A stretch of 64,000 bases of DNA from Hirschia sp964351655. Its GTDB lineage: Bacteria > Pseudomonadota > Alphaproteobacteria > Caulobacterales > Hyphomonadaceae. Location of the stretch: contig CAYGPD010000006.1 in NCBI GenBank assembly GCA_964351655.1, positions 44,079 through 108,078 of the forward strand, read 5' to 3'. This document shows positions 1 to 8,321 of this stretch, in pieces. The notes beneath the pieces are model-generated. The model ran no database searches and was not told the DNA's origin. It saw nothing but the letters and a program-made list of their open reading frames with translations. A program made the translations under genes and the position numbers. Within the stretch, counting starts at the first letter, position 1. Each line of letters begins with the position of its first letter.

Positions 1-1498
1 CTTCTTTTGGCATTTCCGAAGCATCACCCGCATTGCCCCAAAGATTGCCTTGCAAAACATCATGATCATCCGCGACCATAATTGAAGGACGATTACGAAC
101 AGATTCCCTATAAGTCCAATACCACAAATACCAACGATAAAGCGTATCTAACTTGGCATCTTTTGTGTGACTTCCCCTACGGACCGGATAGGTTTCGTAG
201 TATTGGTCGCCACAAAAAACATACAGATCCGGCTCATGCCCATCGCAATTTTCTACGACCTGAGTGTGCGGAAAGAAAATATTCTCAGGCGTATATCTTC
301 CGAGAGTTTTCTCTTGAGGAATTTTTTTGGGAATCCCCTCCCTATCCAAAGCGCGCGCCGTTGGAATAATGCAAGAATAAAGCGCAATCTTCAGCTCTTT
401 GGAATTTTGTGGATCAGCAACAATCTCACCTTCAAACAAAGTCTGATCACTATCTGGCCAAACAATCCTGTATTTGTAGTTCTTTGTGTAATCCCAATCA
501 TCCACCCTATAGAGCGCAACAAACCCATCTTCGATATCGCGTGTTTGTCCATTGCTCCAATTTGCGTCACCCTCTTTTTTATACTCAAGACGTGCACGCG
601 GATATTTATCCAAATTGATTGGCATAAACTGAGCTGTCATCTTCATGACATTTCTATTCAGCGAATGCATGCACCCCATTAGAGGCTCAAGCCCACGCGA
701 TTGATCAACATCAATCTTGTCACCACCCGTGCGCACATCTGCAAAGGACCAGCGACTACCCTGCGTGCCAACAGCACTAGAGGAGAGCAGCATCATGCCG
801 CCAGTTAGCTGGTAGGACTCCACCCCCGTACGTACAATAAAGCCTAATTCAGCATCCGTTTTTGCGTCATAGGCGATGAGTCGAACATCAAATAAACCAC
901 CCTCAACTGGATCTATATGACAATCAAGCACGACCCCATTATCCCAGTTTACAGTAAGATCGCTTGCACCCGCATCATCAATAAACTCATATTTTTCATA
1001 GCTTAAGGTCTTTTCACTATCGCTAAAGTCTCGAAAACTTAGCTGTCCCTTATCATCGATAACGGCCATAAAGCCACCACCCTCGCCCGACACTCGATTG
1101 GCAAGTGCCGCCGCCCGATAATCTAGCCGCCCCGCACCCACACCTAGCAAAAACCCTGAAAAGCCATCACCTTCTGCTATAGGCTGAACACGGGCAGAAA
1201 TACGTCCCGGTGAAGATGAGCTATTCAGCTCGCGTGTAAGTAGTGATACTGTTCTGATTTCAAAGTCTTTTTCATCATTCAGACATTCAATCCGACCATT
1301 ATTATATCGCCAGTCTTGAAGTCGATTTCCCCAGTAATCAGCTCCCAAATATGTTCGGATTTCCGCGTCGCTCCCCCGAGAAACAGGAGATACATCTGTT
1401 AAACTTGGTCGAGAAGCAGCCAACTTCCCTGCGCATGATCCTAAAAATGCACCGCCAAGACCAGCTGATGCTGCCTTAATAAATGTACGCCGCTTCAT
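1..1498 (-). CDS. PhoD-like metallophosphatase, secreted (3' end outside window)
   Basis: The reading frame starts at an ATG at 1498 and runs open for 499 codons to the window edge, so the C-terminal part is missing. The N-terminus, MKRRTFIKAASAGLGGAFLG followed by SCAG, combines a twin-arginine-like motif with a lipobox-like cysteine, so export by Tat and lipid anchoring are likely. Residues about 45-260 form a poorly conserved beta-rich region. After that come LKIALYSC, then DLYVFCGDQYYE and, after an aromatic stretch (YRWYLWYWTYRE), the segment MVADDHDVLQGNLWG. This order (GDQ then a DDHD metal-binding motif) is that of PhoD/alkaline-phosphatase-D-like calcineurin phosphoesterases, which hydrolyse phosphomono- or diesters outside the cytoplasm using metal ions. 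The substrate is unknown. A TTGTTAACAAT palindrome lies about 80 bp upstream of the start, so it may share regulation with the sugar genes. Family assignment is fairly sure. Confidence 0.8.
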   Translation of the reverse strand, partial: MKRRTFIKAASAGLGGAFLGSCAGKLAASRPSLTDVSPVSRGSDAEIRTYLGADYWGNRLQDWRYNNGRIECLNDEKDFEIRTVSLLTRELNSSSSPGRISARVQPIAEGDGFSGFLLGVGAGRLDYRAAALANRVSGEGGGFMAVIDDKGQLSFRDFSDSEKTLSYEKYEFIDDAGASDLTVNWDNGVVLDCHIDPVEGGLFDVRLIAYDAKTDAELGFIVRTGVESYQLTGGMMLLSSSAVGTQGSRWSFADVRTGGDKIDVDQSRGLEPLMGCMHSLNRNVMKMTAQFMPINLDKYPRARLEYKKEGDANWSNGQTRDIEDGFVALYRVDDWDYTKNYKYRIVWPDSDQTLFEGEIVADPQNSKELKIALYSCIIPTARALDREGIPKKIPQEKTLGRYTPENIFFPHTQVVENCDGHEPDLYVFCGDQYYETYPVRRGSHTKDAKLDTLYRWYLWYWTYRESVRNRPSIMVADDHDVLQGNLWGNAGDASEMPKE

Positions 1499-1814
1499 AT
1501 CCTCTACCCTTTTCTTCGTTATTCATTTTGAGGGAATCAGATGCAATTCAACAATGCGCACCACCTCAATATTGCCTATTGTTAACAATATGACAGGGAT
1601 GTGCAATGGTTTGTTGTGTCCGCAATGCGAAACTATCAATATTTGTTATGTTAATTGCCGAAAACAAAGAAATAATAGTATTAAAACGTCAATCAGACTT
1701 GTCGTTCAACCTCTGCGTTACTACCATTAAGATGACAACAATATACAAATTGGCTATCCGCGGAATGCGTATTTCTAACCTTAGATGAACTACATAATAT
1801 AAGGAGCTCATAAA
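1499..1814. other. Intergenic region between divergent PhoD-like and GntR genes
   Basis: This stretch of about 316 bp is AT-rich and holds no convincing gene. Its notable element is the palindrome at 1577-1590. A ribosome-binding site (AAGGAGC) lies just before the GntR start at 1815. Promoters for both divergent genes must be here, but I cannot place -35/-10 boxes with confidence. Confidence 0.6.
1577..1590. promoter_or_regulatory. Palindromic operator candidate TATTGTTAACAATA
   Basis: A perfect 14-bp palindrome, TATTGTTAACAATA, lies between the divergent PhoD-like and GntR genes. Its core TTGTNNACAA recurs upstream of other sugar genes in the window (7067, 10836, 43158; near match 46578). 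Short palindromes of this form are typical operators of FCD-type GntR regulators, so autoregulation by the 1815 gene is plausible. That link is inference. Confidence 0.5.
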
Positions 1815-2423
1815 ATGCTCAAAACGAAACAGGTTATACCAATTCGTGAACAGATCGCTAACCAAATCCGCACCGATGTTATCGCTGGTGAAATGGAGCC
1901 CGGTCAAAGACTACGAGAAGAATCACTAGCTGAACGCTTTGGTGTTTCACGTGGACCTATCCGTGATGTTTTGCTTCAACTCACAAAAGAAGGCCTGCTC
2001 GTTTCAAAGCGCAATTGCGGTGTAACCGTCAATGAGATGCTTTCTCCAAATACGCAAAATTTGATGATTACATTGCGCAAAAATATTGAGACATTTGCCT
2101 TTCAAATGCTGGAAGGTAAACTGGATGAAGATGATTTTGAACAGCTAGAATCCCTACTTGATGCTATGCAACGTGCTCTTACAACTGAGCACTTTACAGA
2201 AGCAGCCGAAATCGACTTGGAATTCCACAGATATTTACTTGATAAAGCCGGCGGAGATGAACTTGTGAATCTCTGGACACCAATGGTGCTTCGCATGCGG
2301 ATGAACTATCAGCGCGTATGTTCACCCGAGCAAAGCATGCAAGAACACCTTGATATTCTGCAAGCTTTAAAAGACGGGGATTTCAAGAAAGCGATCAAGC
2401 TCCTGGAAACACACATTAAATAA
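1815..2423 (+). CDS. GntR-family transcriptional regulator, FCD (FadR) subfamily
   Basis: A 202-residue regulator. Residues about 7-72 form the winged helix-turn-helix of GntR proteins (PIREQIANQIRTDVIAGEMEPG, then LREESLAERFGVSRGPIRD). The remainder is an alpha-helical FCD-type effector domain, with E/D and H residues (for example EIDLEFHRYLLD near 134-145) that could bind a metal and a carboxylated sugar. At about 200 residues it is slightly shorter than the usual 220-250. AAGGAGC six bases upstream supports the ATG at 1815. It converges on the minus-strand acid-sugar cluster, so it is the best candidate to control that cluster and the TTGTNNACAA sites. FCD regulators commonly sense sugar acids such as galactonate or gluconate. 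The ligand here is unknown. Confidence 0.88.
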   Translation: MLKTKQVIPIREQIANQIRTDVIAGEMEPGQRLREESLAERFGVSRGPIRDVLLQLTKEGLLVSKRNCGVTVNEMLSPNTQNLMITLRKNIETFAFQMLEGKLDEDDFEQLESLLDAMQRALTTEHFTEAAEIDLEFHRYLLDKAGGDELVNLWTPMVLRMRMNYQRVCSPEQSMQEHLDILQALKDGDFKKAIKLLETHIK

Positions 2424-2437
2424 TATTCTAAGCACCC

Positions 2438-2478
2438 AAAAAAATTAGGCTGTGAACAAGTTTAAATGCTCACAGCCT
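2438..2478. terminator. Bidirectional terminator hairpin
   Basis: The arms AGGCTGTGA (2447-2455) and TCACAGCCT (2470-2478) form a perfect 9-bp stem. An A-run at 2439-2444 becomes a U-run on the minus strand, so it mainly ends the aldehyde dehydrogenase transcript. It sits between the convergent GntR and dehydrogenase genes. Confidence 0.7.
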
Positions 2479-2499
2479 CAGTTCACGGACATTTCAGGG

Positions 2500-3945
2500 T
2501 TAAACTTCTTTCAAATAAACCGTTTTCTTTTCAAGATATTGCTCAAGACCATACTTACCGTCTTCACCGCCCATACCTGATTGCTTCCAACCATTGTGGA
2601 AACCTTGGTGCTGCTCTCCCATTGGACGGTTGATGTATAATTCACCCGCTTCCATGTCATTGATGAATTTCTGAACATTCACATGCGACGCTGAGAAAAA
2701 GTAAGCGGCAAGCCCGTAAATACTATCACTCGCCATAGCGATCGCTTCATCCAAAGTTTTGAAGGTTACGACCGGCAGCACCGGACCGAATGTTTCTTCT
2801 TCTACGGCAATATTTTTATGCTCTGTTTCAAGAACAGTTGGCTCATACCAGAAACCACCTTCATATCCTTCAACATTAGCGCGTTTACCGCCGGCAAGTA
2901 TTTTACCGCCTTGCTTCACACTTTCCTGTACGATGTGATCGATATTCTCGATCTCTTTCGCATTCACCTTCGGACTAAGCGTTGTGGTTGGATCCAAAGG
3001 ATCACCAATCTTCAACGCGGCAACCTTTGGTAAGAATAGTTCAAGGAATTTGTCCTTAATATCTTCGTGCAGATACACACGCTCCGCGCACGTACACACT
3101 TGACCACAGTTTGTGAAACGCGCGCCCACCAAAATATCGGCGGCTTGCTCAAGGTCAGCATCATCCATCACAACAAATGGAGCTTTACCACCAAGCTCAA
3201 GCATAACTGGGATCATATATTTCCCCGCAGCTTGGTAGATTTGCTTACCTGCGTAAGTTGATCCCGTCATTGTAATCATCGCTGTGTGTTCACTCTCACA
3301 CAGATAAGATCCAATTTTAGAACCCGATCCATTGATAATGTTCAACACACCTGCAGGCACGCCAGCCTCATTAGCAATTTCACCCAATTCAAGCGACGAC
3401 AAAGGTGTCTCTTGCGTTGGTTTAAGCACCATCGTGTTCCCGGTAATCAGCGCTGGGCCAATTTTGCGTCCCGCAAGCGCCATAGGGAAATTCCACGCCG
3501 TAATCGCAACGACGACACCGCGCGGCACTTTGTGAATGTAGATTTTCTCATCTGGATTATCCGATGGCAAAATATCACCTGAAATCGTCAACGCGTTGTC
3601 ACAAGCGTATTCGATAAAGCTAGCTGTCGCATCTACATCAATGTAGGCCAGCTCAAGCACCTTGCCCTGCTCCAGCGTAACCATTCTTGCTAACTTATCC
3701 CTGTGCGCGCGGATGCCAGCAGCGAATTTACGCATAATCTCTTGGCGTTGACGTGCTGTCATCTTCGCCCAAGCCGGCTGAGCTGCTTTTGCTGCAAGCA
3801 AAGCCTTCTCGGCCTCTTCGACTGGTGAAGCTGGGATAGAGCCCAACACCTTACCAGTTGCAGGATTGAGAACTTCAATGATCTCATGCGTAGGCGCAGC
3901 GATATATTCGCCGTTTATAAAATTGAGATTATTCTTAAATTCCAC
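2500..3945 (-). CDS. NAD(P)+-dependent aldehyde dehydrogenase, AldA (lactaldehyde/glycolaldehyde) type
   Basis: A 481-residue cytoplasmic aldehyde dehydrogenase of full family length. Visible features are the WNFP cofactor-binding segment (151-154), the catalytic Glu250 in MLELGGKAP, the nucleophile Cys284 in NCGQVCTCAERV, and the ETFGPV motif. The C-terminus (GFHNGWKQSGMGG, then DGKYGLEQYLEKKTVYL) closely resembles E. coli AldA. AldA enzymes oxidise lactaldehyde or glycolaldehyde, end products of deoxy-sugar and sugar-acid breakdown. It is the last gene of a tight minus-strand run, 3 bp after the KduD-like gene, and is followed by a terminator. A role in an oxidative acid-sugar route is likely. 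The exact aldehyde is not readable from sequence, and alpha-ketoglutarate semialdehyde dehydrogenase is an alternative. Confidence 0.85.
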   Translation of the reverse strand: MEFKNNLNFINGEYIAAPTHEIIEVLNPATGKVLGSIPASPVEEAEKALLAAKAAQPAWAKMTARQRQEIMRKFAAGIRAHRDKLARMVTLEQGKVLELAYIDVDATASFIEYACDNALTISGDILPSDNPDEKIYIHKVPRGVVVAITAWNFPMALAGRKIGPALITGNTMVLKPTQETPLSSLELGEIANEAGVPAGVLNIINGSGSKIGSYLCESEHTAMITMTGSTYAGKQIYQAAGKYMIPVMLELGGKAPFVVMDDADLEQAADILVGARFTNCGQVCTCAERVYLHEDIKDKFLELFLPKVAALKIGDPLDPTTTLSPKVNAKEIENIDHIVQESVKQGGKILAGGKRANVEGYEGGFWYEPTVLETEHKNIAVEEETFGPVLPVVTFKTLDEAIAMASDSIYGLAAYFFSASHVNVQKFINDMEAGELYINRPMGEQHQGFHNGWKQSGMGGEDGKYGLEQYLEKKTVYLKEV

Positions 3946-3948
3946 GGG

Positions 3949-4725
3949 TTATCTCCCCATCCATCCGCCATCAACAAGCAATGTCGCGCCATTTACATAG
4001 GCAGCAGCATCCGATGCTAAGAACACAATCGGTCCCTTAAAGTCGTCTGGTGTTCCCCAGCGACCTTGTGGAATACGGCTCAGAATTGCTGCTGAACGCT
4101 CGGCATCATCTTGCAAAGCTTGTGTGTTATCAGTTGCAATATACCCCGGAGCAATCGCGTTTACGTTTACGCCTTTAGAGGACCACTCATTTGAAAGTGC
4201 CATCACCAATTGCTGTACACCGCCCTTACTTGCCGCATACCCTGGCACAGTGATCCCGCCCTGATAGGACAAGAGAGACGCTGTAAAGATAATTTTACCA
4301 GCTCCCGCCTCAACCATGCGTCCACCAATTTCACGGCTTAGAATGAATTGAGCATTCAAGTTCACTTCAATAACTTTATCCCAAAGATCATCGCCATGAA
4401 CTGCCGCGGGTGCACGCAATATTGTACCAGCATTATTGACCAACACATCAATCTTCGCATGGTCAGCTTTCACCTTCTCGATGAATGCATAAAGGCTTTT
4501 GCGATCTGAAAAATCACATTGATAGCTATAAAATTTACGCCCAAGAGCAGTGACGGCCTTTTCAACGGCGGAGTCTTTTGCTTCCAAGCTCGCTGATACA
4601 CCGATGATATCTGCGCCTGCTTCAGCCAATGCGACTGCCATGCCCATACCGATACCGCGCTTACAGCCTGTTACGAGTGCAACTTTGCCAGCAAGCGAAA
4701 AGGAAGAAAGAACGTTACTTGTCAT
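3949..4725 (-). CDS. SDR oxidoreductase, KduD-like (2-dehydro-3-deoxy-gluconate 5-dehydrogenase family)
   Basis: A short-chain dehydrogenase of 258 residues from the ATG at 4725, which follows the upstream stop codon by one base. A GTG at 4737 would add four residues. It has the glycine-rich TGCKRGIGMG cofactor motif, NNAG, a catalytic Ser with the Y-x-x-x-K pair (GYAASKGG), and a C-terminus NVNAIAPGYIATDNTQAL, then RIPQGRWGTPDDFKGPIVFL, that tracks E. coli KduD closely. KduD interconverts 2-keto-3-deoxygluconate and 2,5-diketo-3-deoxygluconate with NAD+, and relatives act on other keto-deoxy sugar acids. Its neighbours (alcohol dehydrogenase, enolase-type dehydratase, aldehyde dehydrogenase) suggest it oxidises the keto-deoxy product of that dehydratase. 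The substrate is inferred. Confidence 0.82.
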   Translation of the reverse strand: MTSNVLSSFSLAGKVALVTGCKRGIGMGMAVALAEAGADIIGVSASLEAKDSAVEKAVTALGRKFYSYQCDFSDRKSLYAFIEKVKADHAKIDVLVNNAGTILRAPAAVHGDDLWDKVIEVNLNAQFILSREIGGRMVEAGAGKIIFTASLLSYQGGITVPGYAASKGGVQQLVMALSNEWSSKGVNVNAIAPGYIATDNTQALQDDAERSAAILSRIPQGRWGTPDDFKGPIVFLASDAAAYVNGATLLVDGGWMGR

Positions 4726-4726
4726 T

Positions 4727-5761
4727 TTAGGCACCACACTTCACTACTGTCTTCATTCCCACGGGGCTTGTCGCCAAAGTGTGGAACGCTTCATCAATAC
4801 TTGTCAGGTCAAATTCGCTGGTAATAAATTTGTCGATATCAACCTTACCAGATGAGACAAGCTCAATCGCTTTCTCAAAATCAGCCGCTTCATAAACGCG
4901 CGCACCTACCAATTCGAGCTCACGCCAGAAGAATTTAAACAAATTCACTTTTGGCGGCGCAGTCGCTGGGTAAATCGCCACAATACAGATACGCCCGCGA
5001 ACAGCCGCGATCTCGGTCATGACATCAACAGCCGGTTGCACACCCGACACTTCAAACACAACATCCGCACCTTTTGTTCCGGTCCATGCGTTCACATAAG
5101 CGACCAAATCTTGGTTTAGCGGATCAACAGCTTTAATGCCGTTTGCTTCTGCAAATGCACGACGATCAGCATTGATCTCCGAAATAACAACATCCGCACC
5201 CTCAGCCTTCGCAACGGCTGCAACAAGCTGACCAATCGGACCACCGCCCAATACAACAACATGCTCGCCCGCTTTCACACGCGCCATTGAAATATCGTGA
5301 CATGCCACAGCTAGAGGCTCGATCAACGCACCTTGTCTCAAATCAATACTATCAGGCAATTTGTGGATTGTACGCGCTTTAACAGTCCATGAACTTTGGA
5401 ACGCCCCTACACTATCCACACCCATGAATTTCAAATTGTGACAAATATGGCTGTGACCTGCATCACACGCTGGACAATCCCCGCAATAATCAAGTGGCCG
5501 CACAACAACACGATCGCCAACCTTTACGTCAGTGACACCTTCACCAACTTCGCGAACAATACCAGATGCTTCATGTCCTGTTGTTTCTTTATGTGCGACG
5601 CGTTTGTCCATCGCGCCATGATAGATGTGCATGTCGGTTCCACAGATACCAACATAGCCTACATCTAAACGGACCTCACCTGCTTTAGGTGCTACAGGCA
5701 CGGAGTCAGCGATACCAAACTTTGAGTCACCCAAATATTGTGCAGCGATCATTTTTTTCAA
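4727..5761 (-). CDS. Zinc-dependent medium-chain alcohol/polyol dehydrogenase
   Basis: A 344-residue medium-chain dehydrogenase. GICGTDMHIYHG carries the first zinc ligand, GHEASGIVREVGEGV the catalytic His-Glu, and CGDCPACDAGHSHIC the four cysteines of the structural zinc site. GGGPIGQL begins the NAD(P)-binding Rossmann fold at about residue 172. The overall pattern is that of sorbitol/threonine/RspB-like enzymes, which oxidise a secondary alcohol of a polyol or sugar acid. It begins 7 bp after the enolase-superfamily gene and abuts the KduD-like gene, so the three are almost certainly co-transcribed. The RspA/RspB-like pairing of an enolase-family dehydratase with a zinc dehydrogenase is common in acid-sugar operons. 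The substrate is unknown. Confidence 0.83.
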   Translation of the reverse strand: MKKMIAAQYLGDSKFGIADSVPVAPKAGEVRLDVGYVGICGTDMHIYHGAMDKRVAHKETTGHEASGIVREVGEGVTDVKVGDRVVVRPLDYCGDCPACDAGHSHICHNLKFMGVDSVGAFQSSWTVKARTIHKLPDSIDLRQGALIEPLAVACHDISMARVKAGEHVVVLGGGPIGQLVAAVAKAEGADVVISEINADRRAFAEANGIKAVDPLNQDLVAYVNAWTGTKGADVVFEVSGVQPAVDVMTEIAAVRGRICIVAIYPATAPPKVNLFKFFWRELELVGARVYEAADFEKAIELVSSGKVDIDKFITSEFDLTSIDEAFHTLATSPVGMKTVVKCGA

Positions 5762-5768
5762 ACCTTTA

Positions 5769-6911
5769 CTATGTCTGCGAAATCATATGCGGCCCAATTA
5801 GAGCCTCATCAAATACAACACCTGTGCCGACATGGTTGGGCGCAAAGGCAAGGCCATCACGTACTTCCAGCGGACTTATTGTATATTTATCAATGGGGAA
5901 GGAATGCACTTCTAACATTCCCGCATGCGGTTGTGCAGCCAACAACGACACATGCAATTCATGCATCCCGTGACTACAAATCTTCAGGCCAGCTTTCGCT
6001 GCCAAATCAGATACTTTTAGAAACCCTGTAATGCCCCCGATATTGGAACAATCAGGCTGCAAATAAGCTAATCCCGCATACTTAATGGCGCGCTCAAACT
6101 CTTCCACAATGTGCAAGTTTTCACCCATTGCGAGCGGCAGGCCAGTTGCGTCTGCAATGACAGCATAATCTTCAAATTCATCCGGTGAAATCGGCTCTTC
6201 AAACCAGCCAATATCAAATTCTTTTACCGCTTTACCAAACTCAATCGCGCGCTCAACAGTGTATGACCAATTTGCGTCCACCATAAGCTTGTTGCTAGCA
6301 CCGAGCACATCGCGGATCTCGCTTACACGGCGCACATCTTCAGCGATGTTAGCCCGTCCAACTTTCGTTTTGACCGCTGTATGCCCAATCGCAACATGCT
6401 TTTTAACAAGCTCTTGTAGCTGCTCACCTTCAAGATGCAGATCAATGAAACCGGCATAGCATGCCGTTTGGTTTGATGGTGCGTTCAAGACTTTCCAAAG
6501 CGGCGCATCCAAGGTTTTACATTTGATATCCCACAAAGCGATATCAATTGCAGAGATCGCAAAACTCAGAAGACCACCGCGTCCCACATAATGCAGATCT
6601 TTCTGCATTCCAGCCCACACGCTTTCGATATCCGCGCCGTTTTTACCCAAAATGCGCGGAGTCAGATCATCTTTAATTAGCGAATAAATACCGCGACCAC
6701 CAGAACCGCCAGTATAAGTATACCCCACACCTTCGACACCATTGCTTCCGGTAATCCGGCAAACAATTAACTCAAAAAATGTGTGCGTACCATGGCTCGC
6801 ATCCACGAGAGGTTCCGCGAGAGGAATGTGATAATATTCAGTCTTCACGGACTTAATCGCAAAGGCGTCAATTGGGGCAACCACACCTGTAATCAAACTA
6901 TCAGAACTCAC
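5769..6911 (-). CDS. Enolase-superfamily, mandelate-racemase-type acid-sugar dehydratase or isomerase
   Basis: A 380-residue protein with an N-terminal capping domain (about 15-140) and a (beta/alpha)7beta barrel. The full mandelate-racemase catalytic set is visible: the K-x-K pair Lys181/Lys183 in KTKVG, metal ligands Asp212 (VDANW), Glu238 (WFEEP) and Glu264 (GENLH), and the Asp287/His314 dyad (LQPDCSNIGG, CSHGMHE). Enzymes with this set abstract the proton next to a carboxylate and dehydrate or epimerise sugar acids. It leads the four-gene run to the AldA-like dehydrogenase. The 247-bp gap before it contains the TTGTATACAAT palindrome, so it probably has its own promoter. The sugar acid cannot be named from sequence alone. 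Confidence 0.82.
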   Translation of the reverse strand: MSSDSLITGVVAPIDAFAIKSVKTEYYHIPLAEPLVDASHGTHTFFELIVCRITGSNGVEGVGYTYTGGSGGRGIYSLIKDDLTPRILGKNGADIESVWAGMQKDLHYVGRGGLLSFAISAIDIALWDIKCKTLDAPLWKVLNAPSNQTACYAGFIDLHLEGEQLQELVKKHVAIGHTAVKTKVGRANIAEDVRRVSEIRDVLGASNKLMVDANWSYTVERAIEFGKAVKEFDIGWFEEPISPDEFEDYAVIADATGLPLAMGENLHIVEEFERAIKYAGLAYLQPDCSNIGGITGFLKVSDLAAKAGLKICSHGMHELHVSLLAAQPHAGMLEVHSFPIDKYTISPLEVRDGLAFAPNHVGTGVVFDEALIGPHMISQT

Positions 6912-7066
6912 AACGACACCTCTTCCGTTTCCAAAGCATGCACACTCAGCACGTAACCGCTTTGTATCACCTAAATTTTGGAAACAGTGAAAACTTCCCT
7001 ATGCGGCCCCCCCTCTCCTCTATCTTTTTATTGACTTCAGGAGATAACAGTTTTGCCGCTGTTATT

Positions 7067-7077
7067 TTGTATACAAT
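7067..7077. promoter_or_regulatory. Operator candidate TTGTATACAAT
   Basis: TTGTATACAA is a perfect 10-bp palindrome about 155 bp upstream of the enolase-superfamily start at 6911. A further half-site (TATACAAAC) follows directly. It matches the TTGTNNACAA core found near 1577, 10836 and 43158. An FCD GntR regulator is the likely binder, by inference. Confidence 0.5.
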
Positions 7078-7158
7078 ATACAAACAACATTGGTGATGTA
7101 AAGTGCTAGTCTTCAATTTGACAACAAATATCAGCCTTCATTTACTTACCTTTTGTGC

Positions 7159-8310
7159 TTACCAATTTGTGAAGCTACCATCAGGCTTGTAACGTCTTGG
7201 AATCTCCCAGAATTTGAACGTCTGATCCTTTATAAGATCCTCGCGCACATCCACACCAAGACCCGGCTTATCGCTCACCTCATAATAGCCAGCCTTTTCG
7301 ATCGGACGATTGATAAACAAACGATCATGATCAGATTTATCAGCGCTGTAAGGTGCAATTTCTGTCCAAGACAGGTTAGGGATCGCCGCACACATATGGT
7401 TTGTCGCAGCTGAACAAATTGGCCCCAACGGATCATGCGGCATCACATCAATATAATGCGCCTCAGCAATCGCAGCCACTTTCATAGCCTCAGTAAGACC
7501 ACCCACATTACACACATCAATACGTGCAAAATTGGTCAAATCATTTTCAAGATATGGCAGAAAGTCCCACTTACTCGCCCACTCTTCCCCAATCGCGAAG
7601 GGAATATTAGTCATAGACCGCAACGCCCTGTATGCACCTGGCGTTTGCTGACGAATAGGTTCTTCTAGAAAATCAATCGTGCCTTCTGGCATTTTTTGAC
7701 AGAAGGCAGCCGCCTCTGCCACGGACATGCGGTGATGCATATCAATACCGATAACAATTTCATGTCCCACTTCAGCGCGAAGTTGGGGTAAAATCTCAGT
7801 CGTTTGTGCAATCGCTTTGCGCACATCCCATTGCGCACTATCGCCCGCGCCGCCATCACCCACAGTGGCCCGCACGACAGTCCACCCCTTACTCACAAGA
7901 TCTTTCACATCTTTGATCAAATCTTGCGTGTGATCAGCAGTTGACGTTGCAAAACAAGGTATTTTGTGACGTTGCGCACCGCCGAGCAATTCATGCACGG
8001 GTACATCAAAACGCTTACCCGCAATATCCCACAGCGCGATATCAATTGCGGAAATAGCACCCGATAACACGCGCCCACCTTCGAAATATTGGCCGCGATA
8101 CATTTCCTGCCATAGTGCACCGATATGACGAGAATCCTTACCGATTAGAAAATCGCGAAAATGCTCTACAGCTCCCGCAACAGCCAATTCTCGCCCAGAA
8201 ACACCAGATTCACCCCACCCATAAAGGCCATCTTCTGTTTCAACTTTTACAAGGCATAGATTCCTGTGGCCCACCCAAACAGGATACGCGATAACATTTG
8301 AGATTTTCAT
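7159..8310 (-). CDS. Enolase-superfamily sugar-acid dehydratase, D-galactonate dehydratase (DgoD)-like
   Basis: A 383-residue barrel enzyme of the DgoD type. Instead of a K-x-K motif it has VRATVGDG at about 146-153, as in galactonate dehydratases. The metal ligands and bases line up: Asp190-x-His192 (IDMHHRMS), Glu216 (FLEEP), Glu242 (GEEW) and His292 in MPHDPLGPICSAA, and the chain ends in a Trp after DGSFTN as in E. coli DgoD. DgoD converts D-galactonate to 2-keto-3-deoxygalactonate. That product would feed the kinase and DgoA-like aldolase at 15753-17433. It lies 11 bp after an SDR and downstream of a sugar porter, which suits a galactose or galactonate oxidation route. Arabinonate- or gluconate-type specificity cannot be excluded. 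Confidence 0.82.
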   Translation of the reverse strand: MKISNVIAYPVWVGHRNLCLVKVETEDGLYGWGESGVSGRELAVAGAVEHFRDFLIGKDSRHIGALWQEMYRGQYFEGGRVLSGAISAIDIALWDIAGKRFDVPVHELLGGAQRHKIPCFATSTADHTQDLIKDVKDLVSKGWTVVRATVGDGGAGDSAQWDVRKAIAQTTEILPQLRAEVGHEIVIGIDMHHRMSVAEAAAFCQKMPEGTIDFLEEPIRQQTPGAYRALRSMTNIPFAIGEEWASKWDFLPYLENDLTNFARIDVCNVGGLTEAMKVAAIAEAHYIDVMPHDPLGPICSAATNHMCAAIPNLSWTEIAPYSADKSDHDRLFINRPIEKAGYYEVSDKPGLGVDVREDLIKDQTFKFWEIPRRYKPDGSFTNW

Positions 8311-8321
8311 GACACTTCACC

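Noticed and set aside
167..682. Plus-strand open frame of 171 codons
   Set aside because: It is antisense to the PhoD-like gene, whose minus-strand frame is open through the whole region and contains recognisable motifs.
1606..1788. 60-codon plus-strand frame before the GntR gene
   Set aside because: No ribosome-binding site, no recognisable features, and it lies in an AT-rich promoter region.
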